DNA of 35,938 nucleotides from Candidatus Pelagibacter sp. (GCA_002704625.1 PAGZ01000028.1:1-35938); one strand, 5' to 3'; numbered from the stretch's first letter, positions 1 through 9,144 are shown. Notes: a model not told the origin generated them from the sequence alone. Program-made: numbers and translations.

Positions 1-2
1 AT

Positions 3-1199
3 CTAAAATATTTTTTTAAAAATTTTTTAATTAAAATTGTAAGTTTAATTCCAAATAAAGCAGAGTTATTTTGCTATGATTTAGGTATTTCTTCATTAAC
101 CGAAAAAAAACTAGACATAATTTTCAGTCAATTACCAAGATTTTATAATACAAAATTTAAATTTAAATATTCTCAATATGATAAAAATTTAAGAAATAAT
201 ATTAATTTCGATAATTTTGAAAAAAATATACATTTAGCAGAAATTATAAATTTACTTTTGAAAATTCTCAAAAAATCTTTACCAAAATCAATTCTTGAAG
301 ATTACAAATTTTTAGAAAAAAAAACTGAAAAAATTAATTTTCCAAAAAGTCCTAAATATATTTTTACAAGTTATGCATTTGAATCAAATGAACTTTTTAA
401 ATATTATTTGGCCAATCAAAAAAAAAAAAATAATAATGTAAAATACATAGTTTACCAACATGGTGGTTCATATATCACTAGGATTGATAATAGTTATAAC
501 AATGAGTGTAAAACAGCAGACAAATTTTTATGTTGGGGAGATAAGATTGATAAAAACTTAAACAATAATATAAATTTTTTTAATTTTAAATTATCAAATA
601 AAAAATATTTTTTAAAAAATAATTCTAACAAATTATTAGTTATTTTAAGATCAAGTGGATATAATGCTGTGCCATATGATAGGTATTTAGAGGGAAAAAA
701 AGAACTAGAATTTACTTTAGACTTTTTGAAGAAGATACCAGATAACATGACATCTGATGTTATAATCAGAGCACATAGTGGATCAAAAGGAAAATTGAAA
801 ATGTATAATGATACTTTTCATAGATTTGAAATAGATTATGGAGACAAAAATTATTTTAAATCAATAAATAATTCAAAAATCATTTTTTTTAATCATGACT
901 CGACTGGCTTATTGGAAATACTTGGTTGTAATAAACCTACAATATGTGCTTGGCCTAATTTTTCAAATCACCTTAATAAGAATATCGAAGAGGATTATAA
1001 ATATTTAATAGAAGGTAAAATACTTTTTCAAGATAATGATGATTTATTAAAACACTTAAACCAATTTTGGCAAAATCCAGAAAAATGGTGGTTAAATGAA
1101 CATACACAAAATTGCATAAAGAAATTTATAAATTTATATTCAAAAAAACCTGAAAAAAATTATTTAAAAGATTTAAAAAAAACTATAATAAATTCTTAA
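3..1199 (+). CDS. LIC12162-type transferase, 5'-partial
   Basis: The reading frame is open from base 3 with no stop, so the gene starts before the window. The TTG at 258 is only an internal codon. The visible 398 residues resemble the LIC12162 family of putative transferases found in surface-polysaccharide clusters. Recognisable pieces are YQHGGSYI, DKFLCWGDK and, near the C-terminus, NHDSTGLLEILGCNKPTICAWP, a layout like GT-B enzymes that bind a nucleotide sugar in the C-terminal half. No membrane segments are seen, so it is probably cytoplasmic. Six bases separate it from the next methyltransferase gene, suggesting one operon. The substrate cannot be read from sequence. Family placement is from memory of the motif pattern. 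Confidence 0.75.
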   Translation, partial: LKYFFKNFLIKIVSLIPNKAELFCYDLGISSLTEKKLDIIFSQLPRFYNTKFKFKYSQYDKNLRNNINFDNFEKNIHLAEIINLLLKILKKSLPKSILEDYKFLEKKTEKINFPKSPKYIFTSYAFESNELFKYYLANQKKKNNNVKYIVYQHGGSYITRIDNSYNNECKTADKFLCWGDKIDKNLNNNINFFNFKLSNKKYFLKNNSNKLLVILRSSGYNAVPYDRYLEGKKELEFTLDFLKKIPDNMTSDVIIRAHSGSKGKLKMYNDTFHRFEIDYGDKNYFKSINNSKIIFFNHDSTGLLEILGCNKPTICAWPNFSNHLNKNIEEDYKYLIEGKILFQDNDDLLKHLNQFWQNPEKWWLNEHTQNCIKKFINLYSKKPEKNYLKDLKKTIINS

Positions 1200-1205
1200 T
1201 TAATT

Positions 1206-1847
1206 ATGGATACATGGAAATATGAAAATCTATTTTATTTAACATCAAAGAAAAGTAGGTTACTAAAACTTATTGATCAGTACGAAATATACAAAAAAAT
1301 TCTTAATGTTAAAGGAGATATAGTTGAATGTGGAGTTTTTAAAGGAGCAAGCTTAATTAGATTAGCAACCTTCAGAGATCTAATAGAAAATAGTCGAAAA
1401 AGAAAGATATTGGGTTTTGATAGTTTTGGAAAATTCCCAATTCCAAAATTAAATGTTAATAAAAACTCTGATATAAATTTTGCAAAAAGACATGATAAAA
1501 ATATTGGTATAGGTATAGCTATAGAAAAACTTAAATTTTATCTTAAAAAAAAAAAAATTAAAAATTTTGATTTAATAAAAGGAAATGTAATTAATACTAT
1601 TCCAAAATATTTTGAAAATAAAAAAAATAAAATTGCACTTCTTCACTTAGATTTAGATATTTACGAACCTACAGAATTTGTCCTTAATTATTTAGTTAAA
1701 AGAATTCCAAAAGGGGGCGTTATATTATTAGATGACTACAAACATATAAAAGGTGCTACTCTTGCGACAGACAATTTTATCAAAAACAATAAACTCAAAA
1801 TAAAAAAAGTTTCTAAAAAAGGAAGACCATCTTTTATTCAAATATAA
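1206..1847 (+). CDS. TylF/MycF-like SAM-dependent O-methyltransferase
   Basis: This 213-residue protein has the TylF (macrocin O-methyltransferase) pattern. The SAM-binding motif ECGVFKGAS lies at residues 41-49 and GFDSFGKFP at 70-78. An acidic metal-binding segment LHLDLDIYEPT lies at 146-156 and LLDDYKHIKGA at 174-184. Characterised members are Mg-dependent and methylate a hydroxyl of a deoxysugar, so methyl capping of a sugar in the local glycan is a reasonable inference. The ATG at 1206 follows the previous stop by six bases. A second, diverged member of the family is at 21551. No signal peptide or membrane segment is visible. The acceptor is unknown. Confidence 0.88.
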   Translation: MDTWKYENLFYLTSKKSRLLKLIDQYEIYKKILNVKGDIVECGVFKGASLIRLATFRDLIENSRKRKILGFDSFGKFPIPKLNVNKNSDINFAKRHDKNIGIGIAIEKLKFYLKKKKIKNFDLIKGNVINTIPKYFENKKNKIALLHLDLDIYEPTEFVLNYLVKRIPKGGVILLDDYKHIKGATLATDNFIKNNKLKIKKVSKKGRPSFIQI

Positions 1848-1891
1848 AAAATATACAAAATATTATATAAAGTATAAGTTTTACCCTAAAA

Positions 1892-2911
1892 ATGAAATCA
1901 AAACTTAAGTTATCAATCTGTATACCAACGTATAATAGACCAATTCATCTTGATAATTGTTTAAATGCAATTTTGATAGCTAAGAAAAATTCAAAATCAA
2001 AAAATTTTTTTGAAGTATGTGTCTCAGATAACGGTTCAAAACATAACATCAAAAAAATTGTCAAAAAATATAAAAATGAATTAGATATTAAATTTTACAG
2101 ATACCAAAGAAATTTTGGAATCACAAAAAATTTCTTGAACTCAGTTAATATGGCAAAGGGAGAATTTGTTTGGACTATTGGTAATGACGATTTACTAACT
2201 CCAGATGCAATACAAAAAGTATGTAATTTATTAAGAGACAATCCTAAAGTAGACTATTATTTTATTAACTCATATAATTTAAATAATAAATTTTTAAAAA
2301 AATTTTCTCATCCTTTTAACACAAAAAATTTTCCAAAAAAAATGACAAGATTTTCTAAAAAAAGTAACAGTGAAAAACTTTATTTCTGGGAGTTAATCGA
2401 TCCCAATATTTCTTTTGATTTTCTATTAGGAATGTTTTTTTCATTATTTAGAAGAAAACTTTGGAATGATAACCTTAAATATCTAAATATGAAAAAAGCA
2501 TATGATAAAAGATGGATGTCTACTTTTGAAAATACATGTTTTAATACAATAATTTTTGGAAACGCTTTTAAAAATTCAAGAGCTTATTTTCAAGCAAAAC
2601 CTTTAACCGTCAACCTTTATGGAGTAAGAGAGTGGAGTAGACTTTATGATTTTATTACTATAGTTAGAATTCCTGAAATATTAGATTATTATAGATACTG
2701 TGGAATGCCGCTTTTAAGATATTTAAATTGTAAGAATTTTGCTTTAAGAGATTTTTCTATATCAATTGGTAAAATTTTTTTACTTAAAGATGTTCAGGGG
2801 TACCAATATTTAAATTTTTATAAACACATATTTAAAAACCTAATATTTCCAAATGTATATCTTTCGCTTATAAAATATATATTAAAAAAAATGATTAAAT
2901 TAATTAGATGA
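1892..2911 (+). CDS. Glycosyltransferase family 2 (GT-A)
   Basis: The N-terminal 110 residues are a GT-A nucleotide-sugar fold. LSICIPTYNRP is at residues 7-17, VSDNGS at 44-49, and GNDD at 97-100 stands where the DxD metal motif sits. The remaining 230 residues are aromatic and basic with no clear domain, typical of surface-glycan GT2s that hold the acceptor there. It is expected to add one sugar to a lipid-linked oligosaccharide at the cytoplasmic membrane face. The ATG at 1892 gives the start directly ahead of the conserved strand. Its stop overlaps the next start as ATGA, so the two genes are translationally coupled. The sugar is not predictable. Confidence 0.88.
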   Translation: MKSKLKLSICIPTYNRPIHLDNCLNAILIAKKNSKSKNFFEVCVSDNGSKHNIKKIVKKYKNELDIKFYRYQRNFGITKNFLNSVNMAKGEFVWTIGNDDLLTPDAIQKVCNLLRDNPKVDYYFINSYNLNNKFLKKFSHPFNTKNFPKKMTRFSKKSNSEKLYFWELIDPNISFDFLLGMFFSLFRRKLWNDNLKYLNMKKAYDKRWMSTFENTCFNTIIFGNAFKNSRAYFQAKPLTVNLYGVREWSRLYDFITIVRIPEILDYYRYCGMPLLRYLNCKNFALRDFSISIGKIFLLKDVQGYQYLNFYKHIFKNLIFPNVYLSLIKYILKKMIKLIR

Positions 2912-3684
2912 AAATTTTGATTTTATGTGCAAGCGATAGGTCAAATGTAAAGGTTGCACTCACAATTTTAAAATATATCTGCAAAACAAAAGACAATATA
3001 TCAGTATGTGTTATCGATAATGATAAGAATATTTTAGAATTTTTAAAAAAAAAAAAAATTAAATTTAAAAAAAATTATAAGGATTTTTTGAAAAACAAGG
3101 TAAGAACTAATGATTTTGATTGGTTATTAAATATATGGTCTCCATTAATTTTAAAAAAAGAATTTCTAAAAAAATTTAGAAATAATTTAAATTTACACCC
3201 TTCTTATCTGCCTTTTTCAAAAGGAAAAGATCCATATGTTTGGACTGTACAAAATGAGGTTCCGGTAGGCGTAACAATACATGAAATGACAGAAAAATTA
3301 GACTCTGGAAGGTTTTATTTAAGAAAAAAATATTCTTTAAATTTTCCTTTAACTGGTGGAGATGTATTTAATTTTACTTTGAGAAAATGTGTAGATGAAT
3401 TTATAAAAAATTGGAATAAGATTAAAACAAAAAAAGTCAAACTAAAGAAATATCCAATAAAAATAAATAAGGTCTTTAAAAGATTAGATTTGATTAATGA
3501 TAATTTTATAGATCTTGACCAAAAAAAGAATTTATTTATTAAAAATCTTTTGCTAAAAATTTTAAGTCAGGACTTTGATTTTTTGAAAATGCAGGTTAAA
3601 TATAAAAAAAAAATTTTCGATGCTAAATTGCTTTTAGACGAAAGTAAAAAAAAAAATATGGTTATAGATATTAATAATGAATAA
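2908..3684 (+). CDS. Sugar N-formyltransferase-like protein
   Basis: This 258-residue protein matches the catalytic domain of methionyl-tRNA formyltransferase and sugar N-formyltransferases. The active-site set is present: Asn95 and His97 in NLHPSYLPFSKG, and Asp132 in EKLDSG. VGVTIHEM at 120-127 is the usual strand before the Asp. It is too short for Fmt and lacks the tRNA-binding C-terminal domain. Lying directly before an aminotransferase gene with an 8-base overlap, it most likely formylates a 4-amino or 3-amino deoxysugar using N10-formyl-tetrahydrofolate, as in Qui4NFo or Qui3NFo synthesis. That substrate is inference from context. The start is ATG at 2908 in an ATGA overlap. Confidence 0.85.
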   Translation: MKILILCASDRSNVKVALTILKYICKTKDNISVCVIDNDKNILEFLKKKKIKFKKNYKDFLKNKVRTNDFDWLLNIWSPLILKKEFLKKFRNNLNLHPSYLPFSKGKDPYVWTVQNEVPVGVTIHEMTEKLDSGRFYLRKKYSLNFPLTGGDVFNFTLRKCVDEFIKNWNKIKTKKVKLKKYPIKINKVFKRLDLINDNFIDLDQKKNLFIKNLLLKILSQDFDFLKMQVKYKKKIFDAKLLLDESKKKNMVIDINNE

Positions 3685-4834
3685 AAATATTAGATTATTT
3701 CAACCTCATTTAGATGAAAAAGAGATTAAATCTATTAAAAAAGTCTTTAAAAAATCTTGGATAGGTTATGGTGAAGAAGTAAAAAAGTTTGAGGCAGAAT
3801 GGAATAAAAAATTTAAAATAAAAAATAGTATAGCAGTAAATTCATGTACAGCCGCTCTACATTTATCTTTGCTTGTTAATAATTTTACTAAAGGAAAAAA
3901 AGTTCTTGTCCCATCAATAACCTTTAGCGCTACAGCAGCGGCAGTCTTATATTGTAATCTTATACCAGTTTTTGTTGATATAAATAAGTATGATTTAAAT
4001 TTAAATTTTGAGGACCTCAAAAATAAATATACAAAAGATTGTGTTGCAGTAATTCCAGTACATTTTGGTGGCCATCCATGTGAAATGGAAAAAATTGTTC
4101 CTTGGGCAAAAGAGAAAAAATTAATTGTAATTGAAGATTGTGCCGAGACTTGTGGTGGTAAGTATCTGGGAAAAAAACTTGGAACATGGGGTGATTTTGG
4201 GTGTTTTAGTTTTGAAGAAAAAAAAATGATGACCACTGGAGATGGTGGCATGATATCTACAAATAACACAAAAATGGCAAAAAAAATAAGATCTCTTAGT
4301 TTTCATGGTTGGGATAAAGATCCATTACATAGACATAAAAAAAGATTTAGTATTCTCAATACAGATAAAAAATTTCCTCATTGGTATTATCAAATTAATC
4401 AGTTAGGATTTAAATATAATATGAATGATTTAGAAGCCTCAATTGGAAGAGTTCAATTAAAAAAATTAAATTATTTTAATTCATCCAGAATAAAAATTTT
4501 AAAAATTTATCTTAAAAATCTTAAAAATTGCAAAGGTTTAAAACCCACATTTCCATATAATCTTAAAAATTCCTCCTATTGGATGTATTCAATAAGGTGT
4601 AAGAACCGTGATAATTTAATTAATTTTTTAAAAAAAAAAAAAATCTCCTCAAGTGTTCATTTAATGCCATTGCCTCTCCATAATTTATATAAAAATTATA
4701 AATCTAAAGTTCCTAATGCAATGAATATTTGGCAAGAACTTGTAACATTGCCATTGCACCCTTTGCTTAAAATGAAAGAAATTAAAAGAATAAATTTAGC
4801 ACTTAATGAGTATAGTAATAGAAATAATAACTAA
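3677..4834 (+). CDS. DegT/DnrJ/EryC1/StrS sugar aminotransferase
   Basis: This full-length 385-residue PLP enzyme of fold type I belongs to the DegT family. The PLP lysine is K183 in SFEEKKMMTTGDGG (residues 178-191). Upstream come NSCTAALHLSL at 55-65, VPSITFSATAAA at 78-89 and VIEDCAETCGG at 151-161. Because the lysine is kept, it should be a transaminase rather than a RfbH-type dehydrase, which has His there. The expected reaction is glutamate-dependent amination of a keto-deoxysugar nucleotide. The neighbouring formyltransferase would then act on the new amine and the downstream 4,6-dehydratase could supply the ketone. It starts inside the previous gene (8-base overlap), and the next ATG follows its stop directly. 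Confidence 0.92.
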   Translation: MNKNIRLFQPHLDEKEIKSIKKVFKKSWIGYGEEVKKFEAEWNKKFKIKNSIAVNSCTAALHLSLLVNNFTKGKKVLVPSITFSATAAAVLYCNLIPVFVDINKYDLNLNFEDLKNKYTKDCVAVIPVHFGGHPCEMEKIVPWAKEKKLIVIEDCAETCGGKYLGKKLGTWGDFGCFSFEEKKMMTTGDGGMISTNNTKMAKKIRSLSFHGWDKDPLHRHKKRFSILNTDKKFPHWYYQINQLGFKYNMNDLEASIGRVQLKKLNYFNSSRIKILKIYLKNLKNCKGLKPTFPYNLKNSSYWMYSIRCKNRDNLINFLKKKKISSSVHLMPLPLHNLYKNYKSKVPNAMNIWQELVTLPLHPLLKMKEIKRINLALNEYSNRNNN

Positions 4835-6113
4835 ATGATTTGTAAGAACTGCAAAAAAAAAAAAATTATCAAAAGTATTTGTATTAGGCAATCAACCTAT
4901 TAGTAGCGTGTTTTTTGAAAAACCAAAAACAAAATTAAAAGAATATTCACTTGACCTTTATAAATGTAACTTTTGCAACTTAGTTCAATTTAACAAATTA
5001 CCCCCATTAGATGAGATGTATGGACAAACCTATGGTTATAATACCTCATTAAGCCCCTTAATGATTAATCATATGAAAAATAAATATAAAATTATTAATC
5101 AAAAGTATAACAATTTATTAAAAGGCAAATTATTAGATATAGGTTCTAATGATGGAACATTTTTAAATTTTTTTTCAAAAAAAAAAAAATTAGAACTCTA
5201 TGGAATTGATCCCTCCTCTGAAAAGTTTATGTCCAACTATAATAAGAAGATTAATGTTATAGTTGATTTCTTTTCAAAAAAAAATTTATTAAAAGAATTT
5301 AAAAATTATGAAATATTAAATAAGTTTAATTTAATTACTTCGTATGCTATGTTCTATGATATTGATGATCCAAATTCATTTTGTAAAGATATAGAAAAAT
5401 TATTAACAAATAAAGGTATATGGATTGTTGAATTTTCATATTTGCCTCTTTTATTTGAGAACTTAACTTATGATCAAATATGTCATGAGCATGTTACCTA
5501 TTACTCCCTTAAGACATTCGATGATATAATCAAAAAAAATAGAATGAAAATTATAGATGTGTCATTTAATGAAATTAATGGTGGCAGTATTGAGGTTGTT
5601 TGTGCAAAAAAAAGCAATAAAATTAGAGTAAATAAAAGTGTTGAAAATACTTTTAAAAAAGAATCTAAAATTAATCATAATATATTTAAATTATTTCAAG
5701 CTAGAGTTAATAACACTAAAAAAACTTTATTAGAGTTTTTAAAAAATATAGATAAAAAAGATATAATTGGCTATGGTGCAGCTACAAAAGGGAATATAGT
5801 TCTTAATCATCTTGGATTAACAGGAAAAGATATTTCATATATATGTGATGCAAATAAATATAAATATAATAGGTATACTCCTGGAAGTAACATAAAAATA
5901 ATATCTAAACAAAAAATGAGAAAAATTAAACCTAAGTATCTACTTGTTCTAATATGGTCTTTTCGTTCAGAGGTTATAAAGCAAGAGTTAAAATATATAA
6001 AAAATGGTGGAAAATTAGTTTTTCATTTACCTATTTTTCATATTGTTGATAAATCAAATTATAAAAATTTTGTTAACAAAAATTTTAAAAGTTTATCTTA
6101 TTCAATTAATTAA
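4835..6113 (+). CDS. TylC3-like sugar C-methyltransferase, frameshifted at poly-A
   Basis: The uninterrupted frame runs only from GTG 4908. The family's N-terminus is found upstream in two frames joined at a 13-A run (4853-4865). ATG 4835 encodes MICKNC, and after the run the text continues LSKVFVLGNQPISS. Removing one A gives a single 425-residue protein. Repair restores both halves of a four-cysteine zinc site, C3/C6 and the later KCNFC. The rest is classic: SAM motif LLDIGSNDGT, the catalytic-type CHEHVTYYS segment, and the C-terminal module beginning GYGAATKGN. Such enzymes methylate a carbon of a keto-sugar nucleotide, usually C3, giving branched sugars. It lies just before rfbG and reads into it with a 1-base overlap. 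Confidence 0.85.
4853..4865 (+). other. 13-A homopolymer at a frame break
   Basis: A run of 13 A separates the cysteine-bearing start of the C-methyltransferase (frame of ATG 4835) from the rest of the protein. Twelve A would restore one frame. It is either a sequencing or assembly indel, a real polymorphic tract, or a slippage site. Confidence 0.85.
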
Positions 6114-7171
6114 TGTTAAAAAAAAATTTTTTTAAAAATAAAAAAGTTCTTATTACCGGCCATACTGGATTTAAAGGATCTTGGCTTGCTTTCATATTGT
6201 ATTGTTTTGGCGCAAGAGTCTATGGATATTCTTTAAAAGCTAAAACCAAAAATGATAATTTTTACTTATTAAAACTAAATAAAAAAATTAAAAATTACTA
6301 TTATGATGTTAGAGATAAAAATAAATTAAAAAAAACTATAGATAAAATTCAACCACATATAATTTTTCATTTAGCAGCACAATCTTTAGTGAAAAATTCT
6401 TATGAAAATCCTTATAAAACTTTTTCAACAAATATATTGGGAACCTTGAACATTCTAGAAACTGTAAAAGAACTTAAATCTGTTAAATCAGTAGTTATTA
6501 TTACATCAGATAAATGTTATAGAAATAAAGAGAGAAATTATGGATATCAAGAAGATGATGAACTTGGTGGGTATGACCCATATAGCGCATCAAAAGCAGC
6601 TGCTGAAAATACTTTTCATTCATATTTAAATTCATATTTTAATAAAAAAAAGTTCAAGTTTGGAATAGCTTCTGCAAGAGCAGGTAACGTAATAGGAGGT
6701 GGAGATTGGTCTAAGGACAGAATAATTCCAGATTTTATTAAATCTTTAATTTATAAAAAAAAATTTGAAGTAAGAAGCCCAAAGTCAACAAGACCATGGC
6801 AACATATTTTTGATTTATTAAATGGTTATCTAATTTTAAGTCAAAAAATCTATAAAAGTAAAAATTTTAATGGTTCTTGGAATTTTGGCCCAGAAAAAAA
6901 TAATATTTCAGTTTTGGAAGTAATTAATTCACTAAAAAAATTTTTAAATGATAATAAAAAAATCTATTTTAAGACAAACTCAAAAATCAAAGAAACTAAT
7001 TTATTAAGTTTAAACATAAAAAAATCAAAAAATAAGCTTAATTGGAAACCTAAATTAAAATTTCATAAATCTTTAGAACTGACAGCTGAATGGTATGAGA
7101 CATTTATATATAATAAATCTCAAATTTTAAATATAAGTAATAAACAATTAAAATATTTTTTTTATGATTGA
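6113..7171 (+). CDS. rfbG: CDP-glucose 4,6-dehydratase
   Basis: This 352-residue extended SDR has the RfbG signature GHTGFKGSWL at residues 16-25, which distinguishes CDP-glucose dehydratases from the GGAGFIG of RmlB. TSDKCYRN lies at 131-138, the catalytic YSASK (Tyr157, Lys161) follows, and ARAGNVIGGGDW comes after. It should convert CDP-D-glucose to CDP-4-keto-6-deoxyglucose with bound NAD. Its partner cytidylyltransferase rfbF is two genes downstream, which strongly supports the CDP-sugar assignment. Length is normal for the family. The ATG overlaps the previous stop by one base, and its own end overlaps the epimerase start by 8 bases. Downstream steps are uncertain because no RfbH dehydrase is present. 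Confidence 0.93.
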   Translation: MLKKNFFKNKKVLITGHTGFKGSWLAFILYCFGARVYGYSLKAKTKNDNFYLLKLNKKIKNYYYDVRDKNKLKKTIDKIQPHIIFHLAAQSLVKNSYENPYKTFSTNILGTLNILETVKELKSVKSVVIITSDKCYRNKERNYGYQEDDELGGYDPYSASKAAAENTFHSYLNSYFNKKKFKFGIASARAGNVIGGGDWSKDRIIPDFIKSLIYKKKFEVRSPKSTRPWQHIFDLLNGYLILSQKIYKSKNFNGSWNFGPEKNNISVLEVINSLKKFLNDNKKIYFKTNSKIKETNLLSLNIKKSKNKLNWKPKLKFHKSLELTAEWYETFIYNKSQILNISNKQLKYFFYD

Positions 7172-7613
7172 AGGAGTTAAAATTATTCCGAAAAAACAGA
7201 TTTTTGATGAAAGAGGAAAAATCATGCATATGATGAGAAATGATGATCCTAACTTTGATAAATTTGGTGAAATTTATTTTTCTTATACCCACCCAAATAC
7301 TGTTAAAGCGTGGCATATGCATAAAAAAATGACAGTTAACTACGTATGTATTTTAGGGAAAATAAAATTAGTTTTATTTGATGATAGAAAAGAAAGTTCA
7401 ACCAATGGTCAAATACAAGAGTTATTTTTAACCACAGAAAATTATAATTTAGTATCTGTGCCACCTTTTGTATGGAATGGATTTAAATCAATAGAAAATC
7501 AATCTTCAATTATTGCTAATTGCTCAGATATACCCCATGACTCGAAAGAAATGATCAGAAAACCGTATGATGATAAATACTTTAATTATGATTGGAAAAT
7601 AAGTTTAAAATGA
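7164..7613 (+). CDS. RmlC-like cupin sugar epimerase
   Basis: This 149-residue single-domain cupin resembles dTDP-4-dehydrorhamnose 3,5-epimerase. It opens with MIEGVKIIPKK and DERGKIMHM, the usual start of the family, and has AWHMH at residues 49-53 where the catalytic His of RmlC sits. It is shorter than RmlC (about 180), so activity at one carbon only, or on a CDP-linked ketosugar, is plausible. Sitting between rfbG and rfbF, it probably epimerises the 4-keto-6-deoxy intermediate. Its stop overlaps the rfbF ATG as ATGA. Exact stereochemistry cannot be inferred. Confidence 0.8.
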   Translation: MIEGVKIIPKKQIFDERGKIMHMMRNDDPNFDKFGEIYFSYTHPNTVKAWHMHKKMTVNYVCILGKIKLVLFDDRKESSTNGQIQELFLTTENYNLVSVPPFVWNGFKSIENQSSIIANCSDIPHDSKEMIRKPYDDKYFNYDWKISLK

Positions 7614-8308
7614 AATGTGTAGTCCTTGCAGGTGGTAGAGGTTCAAGGTTATCAGAATATACAACAAAAATTCCAAAACCAATGGTGAAAATTGGATCTA
7701 TTCCTATTCTAGAGCATATAATAAACTATTATTTATCATTTGGCGTTAAGCAATTTTACATTGCAGGTGGTTATAAATATAAAATCATTAAAAATTATTT
7801 TAAAAAAAAAAAATATATAAAAGTATTAAATACCGGATTGAATACATTAACAGGCAAAAGAATAAAATTACTTGAAAAATATTTTGATAAAAATGAAGAC
7901 TTCTTTCTTACTTATGGAGATGGGGTTTCTAATATTAATATTAATAAATTATATGGGTTTCACAAAAAGAAAAAAAAAATTTTAACTTTATCAGCTGTTC
8001 ACCCTACAGCTCGTTTTGGAGAGTTAAAACTATCAAAAGGTAAAATTTTAAATTTTCATGAAAAACCTCAACTCTTACAAGGATGGATAAATGGTGGTTT
8101 TTTTGTAGTAAATTCAAAATTTTTTCAGGTATTAACATATAAGAATGTTATGCTTGAAAGAGAACCAATCCAAAAGCTTATTAAACTTAATGAAATCAAT
8201 GCATACCAGCATAAAGGTTTTTGGTATTGTATGGATAACTTAAGGGATAAACAAGTTTTAGATAATTTAATAAAGGAAAAGAAAGCAAAATGGATTAAAA
8301 AAAAATGA
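7610..8308 (+). CDS. rfbF: Glucose-1-phosphate cytidylyltransferase
   Basis: The protein of 232 residues begins MKCVVLAGGRGSRLSEYT, the sugar-nucleotidyltransferase signature, followed by KIPKPMVKIG and YIAGGYKYKIIKNYF, which is characteristic of RfbF. A later YGDGVSNI provides the metal-binding Asp. It is slightly shorter than the usual 255 residues. The in-frame TTG at 7592 would add six residues not typical of the family, so the ATG at 7610, overlapping the previous stop, is preferred. It should make CDP-glucose from CTP and glucose-1-phosphate for the adjacent rfbG product. Its own stop overlaps the next start as ATGA. Confidence 0.93.
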   Translation: MKCVVLAGGRGSRLSEYTTKIPKPMVKIGSIPILEHIINYYLSFGVKQFYIAGGYKYKIIKNYFKKKKYIKVLNTGLNTLTGKRIKLLEKYFDKNEDFFLTYGDGVSNININKLYGFHKKKKKILTLSAVHPTARFGELKLSKGKILNFHEKPQLLQGWINGGFFVVNSKFFQVLTYKNVMLEREPIQKLIKLNEINAYQHKGFWYCMDNLRDKQVLDNLIKEKKAKWIKKK

Positions 8309-9144
8309 ATATTGTATTAGCTGGTACCAGTGGGTATATAGGTGGTAGGCTTAAAAAGGAACTATTTAGAAAACATAAAATTTACGATTATAAAAAAAAA
8401 ATTCCAAAAAAGGCTGATATTTTAATAAATGTTGCAGGCCCAGATAGAGATTTTTGCAAAAAAAATGTAAGAAAAGGCATAAACGAAAGATTGAAAATAA
8501 ATAGAAAAATTTTAAAAATAATAAAAAAAAATAAAATCAAAAAATATATACATTTATCTACAATTCACGTATACAAAAAATCTTCCTTAATAAACGAAAA
8601 ATCTGATTTAAACAAAAAAGATCCATATTCAATTTCTCATATAAAGTCAGAAAATTTTATAAATAAGAATTTTAAAAAAGAATGTGAATATATCATTTTA
8701 AGGGTTTCAAATTGTTTTGGATATCCTTCTCAATTAAAAAGCAATTGTTGGAAATTAGTTATAAATAGTATGGTAAAAGAAATATTTCAAAAAAAAAGAA
8801 TAGAAATTAAGTCAAAAGTAAATTTTATTAGAGATTACATCGGAATATCTTATTTAGTAAAAATAATTGAATTTTATTTAACAAGAAAATTAAATTATGA
8901 AACCATTAATATAACTGCTGAAAAAACATTAAGTATTTTACAATTTACAAAAATAATTAGTAATATTTTAAAAAAAAAATTCAAAATCAATATTAAAATT
9001 ATTAAAAATATAAAAAGACATGAAAGAAAATATAAAATTAAATCCTCAAAAATAGAAAAAAAAATCAAAAATACAATTAAATATTATTTTTTAAAAGATC
9101 TTAATGAATTGATTCTTTTTTGTAAAAAAAAATATAGTAATTAA
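8305..9144 (+). CDS. Short SDR sugar reductase/epimerase with altered active site
   Basis: This 279-residue NAD(P)-dependent Rossmann protein begins MNIVLAGTSGYIGGRL, a full GxxGxxG cofactor loop, and has HLSTIHVY at residues 83-90 where the catalytic Ser/Thr lies. The expected YxxxK reads Tyr108-S-I-S-His112, so the catalytic lysine is replaced by histidine. A lysine occurs two residues later. Position after rfbF/rfbG suggests 4-keto reduction of a CDP-deoxysugar, as in CDP-abequose or CDP-paratose synthases. With the missing lysine, the activity must be treated as unproven. It is joined to rfbF by ATGA and ends 5 bases before the next gene. Confidence 0.8.
   Translation: MNIVLAGTSGYIGGRLKKELFRKHKIYDYKKKIPKKADILINVAGPDRDFCKKNVRKGINERLKINRKILKIIKKNKIKKYIHLSTIHVYKKSSLINEKSDLNKKDPYSISHIKSENFINKNFKKECEYIILRVSNCFGYPSQLKSNCWKLVINSMVKEIFQKKRIEIKSKVNFIRDYIGISYLVKIIEFYLTRKLNYETINITAEKTLSILQFTKIISNILKKKFKINIKIIKNIKRHERKYKIKSSKIEKKIKNTIKYYFLKDLNELILFCKKKYSN

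Noticed and set aside
258..260. TTG as start of the first gene
   Set aside because: The same frame is open and protein-like back to base 3, so the gene is cut by the window edge and TTG is an internal Leu codon.
3643..3658. Frequent long A runs as repeats or slippage sites
   Set aside because: Most A runs in this window sit within intact lysine or asparagine codons and do not break any frame; only three do.
3766..4306. Minus-strand open frames inside the aminotransferase gene
   Set aside because: They lie opposite a fully conserved PLP enzyme, have no recognisable protein pattern, and are expected by chance in stop-poor antisense of such sequence. The same holds for other antisense frames in the window.
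7592..7594. TTG start for rfbF
   Set aside because: The ATG at 7610 places the nucleotidyltransferase motif at the very N-terminus as in the family and gives the ATGA overlap seen at other junctions.
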